A DNA stretch of 64,000 nt from Brevibacillus reuszeri. GTDB taxonomy: Bacteria; Bacillota; Bacilli; Brevibacillales; Brevibacillaceae. Position 1 is the stretch's first letter. Each line of letters opens with the position of its first letter. The DNA lies in NCBI RefSeq assembly GCF_002897295.1, contig NZ_BEXF01000027.1, forward strand, positions 24,496 to 88,495, given 5' to 3'. The translations under genes were made by a program, and so were the position numbers. A model generated the notes under the pieces. The model made no database searches. It saw nothing but the letters and a program-made list of their open reading frames with translations, and had not been told where the DNA came from. Shown piece by piece: positions 61,137-64,000 of this stretch.

Positions 61137-62597
61137 TTAGGAAATGGAGTAGTTTGGAGATTCCTTGGTAATTTGTACATCATGTGGATGACTTTCACGC
61201 AAGCCTGCCCCTGTAATGCGAACGAACTGAGAGTTGTTAATCAAATCCTCAATCGTTTTTGCTCCACAATACCCCATGCCGGCACGCAAGCCACCGATCA
61301 GCTGATACGTAACATCAGCCAATGGTCCTTTATATGGCACCCGGCCTTCGATCCCTTCTGGAACCAGCTTTTGTTCGTTTTCCTGGAAGTAGCGATCTTT
61401 ACTTCCTGCCTTCATTGCGCCAATGGAGCCCATGCCACGATAAACTTTAAAACGTCGACCCTGGAAGATTTCAAACTCACCTGGACTCTCTTCTGTCCCC
61501 GCGAACAAGCTGCCAATCATGATGGCAGAAGCACCTGCACCTACAGCTTTTGGCAAATCTCCTGAGTATTTAATGCCGCCATCGGCAATAATTGGAATAT
61601 TGTACTCGCGGGCTACTTGTGCACAATCGTGGATAGCCGTAATTTGTGGAACGCCAATCCCTGCCACAACACGTGTCGTACAAATCGAACCTGGGCCAAT
61701 ACCTACTTTTACTACGGATGCTCCTGCTTCGATTAGATCACGGGTAGCTTGTCCGGTTGCAACGTTCCCAGCTACGATCGTCAGCGTCGGATAGAGACTT
61801 CTAATTTCTTTTACGGTATCAATAACCCCTTTGGAATGACCATGGGCAGTATCAACGACGAGCACATCCACGCCTGCCTGTACAAGCGCTGCTGCTCGGT
61901 CAAACGTATCGGCGGAGACACCAACAGCTGCACCACACAATAAACGTCCCTGTGGGTCTTTAGCCGCATTTGGATATTGAATCGCTTTTTCAATGTCCTT
62001 GATAGTAATGAGTCCGCGCAAAATGTTTTGCTCGTCTACCAGAGGAAGCTTTTCGATCTTATGCTTTTGCAGAATGGCTTCTGCCTGTTGGAGTGTCGTA
62101 CCGACAGGGGCAGTCACCAAATTTTCTCTGGTCATTACTTCCTTAATAGGAGTAGAAAAATCGTGTACAAAGCGAAGATCACGGTTAGTAAGAATCCCGA
62201 TCAAATGCTTTTCCTCGTCTACGATTGGAACACCGGAGATTCGATATTTACCCATGAGAGCATCTGCGTCTTCTACTGTATGGTCTTGTGACAGCGAAAA
62301 TGGATTTGTGATGACACCGCTCTCTGAACGTTTTACACGGTCTACTTCGCCTGCTTGCTGTTCAATGGTCATGTTTTTATGAACAATCCCGATGCCACCC
62401 TGGCGAGCCATAGCAATCGCAAGTGCGGATTCGGTCACTGTGTCCATACCCGCACTAATCAGTGGAATATTTAGGACAACCGTCTCGCTTAATTTTGTTC
62501 TAAGATCTACATCCCTAGGCAAAACCTCAGATTTTGCTGGAATGAGCAACACGTCATCAAACGTTAAACCCTCTTTTATAAATTTGTCTTCCCGCAC
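61137..62597 (-). CDS. guaB: IMP dehydrogenase
   Basis: A 486-residue enzyme converting IMP to XMP, the first step to GMP. The catalytic loop GIGPGSICTTRVVAGIGVPQ (Cys near 305) and the flap RYFQ are complete, and two CBS domains (about 93-205) are inserted in the barrel. AGGAGCTTGC precedes the ATG. Confidence 0.96.
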   Translation of the reverse strand: MREDKFIKEGLTFDDVLLIPAKSEVLPRDVDLRTKLSETVVLNIPLISAGMDTVTESALAIAMARQGGIGIVHKNMTIEQQAGEVDRVKRSESGVITNPFSLSQDHTVEDADALMGKYRISGVPIVDEEKHLIGILTNRDLRFVHDFSTPIKEVMTRENLVTAPVGTTLQQAEAILQKHKIEKLPLVDEQNILRGLITIKDIEKAIQYPNAAKDPQGRLLCGAAVGVSADTFDRAAALVQAGVDVLVVDTAHGHSKGVIDTVKEIRSLYPTLTIVAGNVATGQATRDLIEAGASVVKVGIGPGSICTTRVVAGIGVPQITAIHDCAQVAREYNIPIIADGGIKYSGDLPKAVGAGASAIMIGSLFAGTEESPGEFEIFQGRRFKVYRGMGSIGAMKAGSKDRYFQENEQKLVPEGIEGRVPYKGPLADVTYQLIGGLRAGMGYCGAKTIEDLINNSQFVRITGAGLRESHPHDVQITKESPNYSIS

Positions 62598-62763
62598 AGT
62601 AGCAAGCTCCTCTCGGCAAATAGTTTAAGACAGTTTAACAAACGGCATAATTTACTGTCAAGGAATGCATGGAACGTTCGGTTATGAAGTGGATTTTACA
62701 GATAAATCAAAAAAATAAAAGATGATAATAGATAGAAAACGAAAATTCATAAAGGTGGTTGCT

Positions 62764-63786
62764 ATGGATAAGGCTTGGACATCACTTCGTTTTTTGGAGA
62801 CAGAGCCAACAGCTCGCAAATATTTGGCCGCCTGCTATCACAGCATGGGATTGGAGCATTTTGATCGACTGGCCTTTCAACAAAGCTCCCGGTTTCTTTA
62901 TTTGTGGAAGCAGGCGCGACAATTTTATCAAACAGCAATAGATGCGGATCTTTCCATCCAGCCGTTGCTGCTGTTTTATGGTTGTTCACACCTATTAAAA
63001 GGCATGCTTTTAACCCGTGACCCCGCCTATCCTCAAAATAGCCGCGTCTTGCAGCATGGTGTAACGACGAGAAAGCTAAAACGCAGTGCCTACTTATTAA
63101 CTGAAGATGAGATTCGGCCTCAAAAGGAAGGCCTTTTTGCCCATCTCGCTCAAGTCTTCTCCCTTAGTCCACTCCAGGATCGTTACTTTGCCCATGAATT
63201 ATTTGCTTCCATACCGGGTGTAAGTCATGCCTATGCGGTAACGACTGGCAAGGAGCAGTTTTGGGTTCGCATGGAGATGACCAAGCTGGCTCCTCCAAAA
63301 GAGCTAGAGGCCATGTATAGCGGAGCTTGGATATCTGTTTGTTTTCCAGAAGGAAAAGACGGCCCGTTATCTTATTCGACAGAAACCTTCATGCAATATA
63401 TCCGTCGACTTACTCCTCCTGCCTGTAAGCTAGATCATGTGCGATGGAGAGAAGGAACCATCAAGGAAATGTTACTTCCCCAGTTTGCCCTTTCTCAATT
63501 GGAACAACACCCTCTATTTCGGGTTCAGGAACAAGCACTCTTTTTTTGGAATGGTCCTTCGACCTCTCCTCCTCTTCCGGAATGGGCTAGCCACTTTCTG
63601 CTTCTGTACCTTCTAAGTATGCTATGCCGCTATGAAACAGAATGGTGGGGAGAATTGACTCTCTCTCATGGCTTTGCCGAACGTTTTTTAGTTGAGCTTT
63701 TTCTTGAGCATCATGCTGCTACATTTCCCACGGTTATTATGAAACAGATCCAGCAAAATAACCGTTTGATCTTACCTACTCAATAA
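62764..63786 (+). CDS. yaaC: YaaC family protein
   Basis: A 340-residue soluble protein of unknown function. It matches YaaC by length, by content (AWTSLRFLETEPTARKYL...LLLFYGCSHLLKGMLLT) and by its position divergent from guaB and next to an rRNA operon, as in B. subtilis. The ATG with AAAGGTGG before it is preferred over the ATG 14 codons upstream. Confidence 0.85.
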   Translation: MDKAWTSLRFLETEPTARKYLAACYHSMGLEHFDRLAFQQSSRFLYLWKQARQFYQTAIDADLSIQPLLLFYGCSHLLKGMLLTRDPAYPQNSRVLQHGVTTRKLKRSAYLLTEDEIRPQKEGLFAHLAQVFSLSPLQDRYFAHELFASIPGVSHAYAVTTGKEQFWVRMEMTKLAPPKELEAMYSGAWISVCFPEGKDGPLSYSTETFMQYIRRLTPPACKLDHVRWREGTIKEMLLPQFALSQLEQHPLFRVQEQALFFWNGPSTSPPLPEWASHFLLLYLLSMLCRYETEWWGELTLSHGFAERFLVELFLEHHAATFPTVIMKQIQQNNRLILPTQ

Positions 63787-63803
63787 TGAAATGGACATAA
63801 ACA

Positions 63804-63841
63804 ACAAAAAAACCTTCCAGCCAGTAGAGGCTAGAAGGTTT
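63804..63841 (-). terminator. Terminator of the rRNA operon
   Basis: AAACCTTCtAGCC pairs with GGCTGGAAGGTTT and seven T follow on the minus strand. It lies about 45 bases beyond the 23S 3' end. Confidence 0.85.
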
Positions 63842-63884
63842 ACTTTCGTTCCTTCAAAACTGGATCTGCATGATTGCTAAGAGT

Positions 63885-64000
63885 GTGGATAAGTCCTCGA
63901 CCGATTAGTATTCGTCAGCTCCACGTGTTACCACGCTTCCACACCGAACCTATCAACCTCATCGTCTATGAGGGGTCTTACCAGCTTGCGCTGTGGGAAG
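63885..64000 (-). rRNA. 23S ribosomal RNA, 3' end (partial)
   Basis: The minus strand reads CTTCCCACAGCGCAAGCTGG...GACGAATACTAATCGGTCGAGGACTTATCC, the conserved last 115 bases of bacterial 23S rRNA. The gene continues beyond the right edge. The 3' end is accurate to a few bases. Confidence 0.95.

Overview
This 64-kb window reads as chromosome close to the replication origin of a Gram-positive, endospore-forming Bacillota, most like Brevibacillus (Paenibacillaceae). I identify it from gene content, gene order and protein sequence; no search was run. The backbone, mostly on the minus strand, follows the classical Bacillus origin-region order. Reading from right to left it is: 3' end of a 23S rRNA, yaaC (on the plus strand), guaB, dacA, pdxS, pdxT and T-box-serS. 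After a large interruption comes tadA, and further left the long SRP RNA, dnaX, ebfC, recR, yaaL, bofA, csfB/gin, a yaaO-like decarboxylase, tmk, darA, yaaR, holB, ricT, yabA, trmN6 and the start of a GIY-YIG gene. Sporulation genes (bofA, gin, ricT) and replication genes (dnaX, holB, yabA, recR) dominate the left 15 kb.

The interruption between serS and the dnaX block (about 13.6-56.3 kb) is accessory and modular. In order from left to right it holds: a PAS sensor kinase; an HD-GYP protein; two EamA transporters; a DedA protein with a methyltransferase; a DUF4870 protein; an NAD(P)-binding protein with paired operators; and a persulfide/sulfur-relay cluster (CstR-like repressor, rhodanese, DsrE-like, TauE/SafE, TusA) with three copies of one operator. 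Next come a two-component system next to a frameshifted NlpC/P60 gene, a 1.4-kb island with inverted-repeat ends beside tRNA-Ser, and rsuA, tadA, a nitroreductase, DinB and YkuK. Then follow a sugar PTS operon with two antiterminator RNA targets (glcT, EIIA, HPr, EI, NagE-like EIICB), a small divergent HTH module, an HxlR/DoxX pair, OsmC, DUF3231 and an MBL protein. The block ends with a seven-gene IclR/BCCT catabolic operon, tRNA-Arg and the glyoxylate shunt (aceBA).

The best candidates for something undescribed are four. The first is the 43.8-51.6 kb operon: an unrecognised 572-residue protein, a dipeptidase homologue lacking metal ligands, a DUF3726/Ldh_2-like protein, an aldehyde dehydrogenase, IclR, RidA and BCCT, with a visible promoter and operator. 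The second is the inverted-repeat island carrying repeated TTGAAGCATATTTTTGCC boxes. The third is the CstR-type regulon, whose rhodanese has a stop codon directly after its best start codon. The fourth is a degenerate UDP-glucose-dehydrogenase-like pseudoenzyme in the sporulation block. I also read several small genes directly from the bases: a zinc-ribbon protein, a DnaJ-type zinc-finger protein and a small membrane protein.
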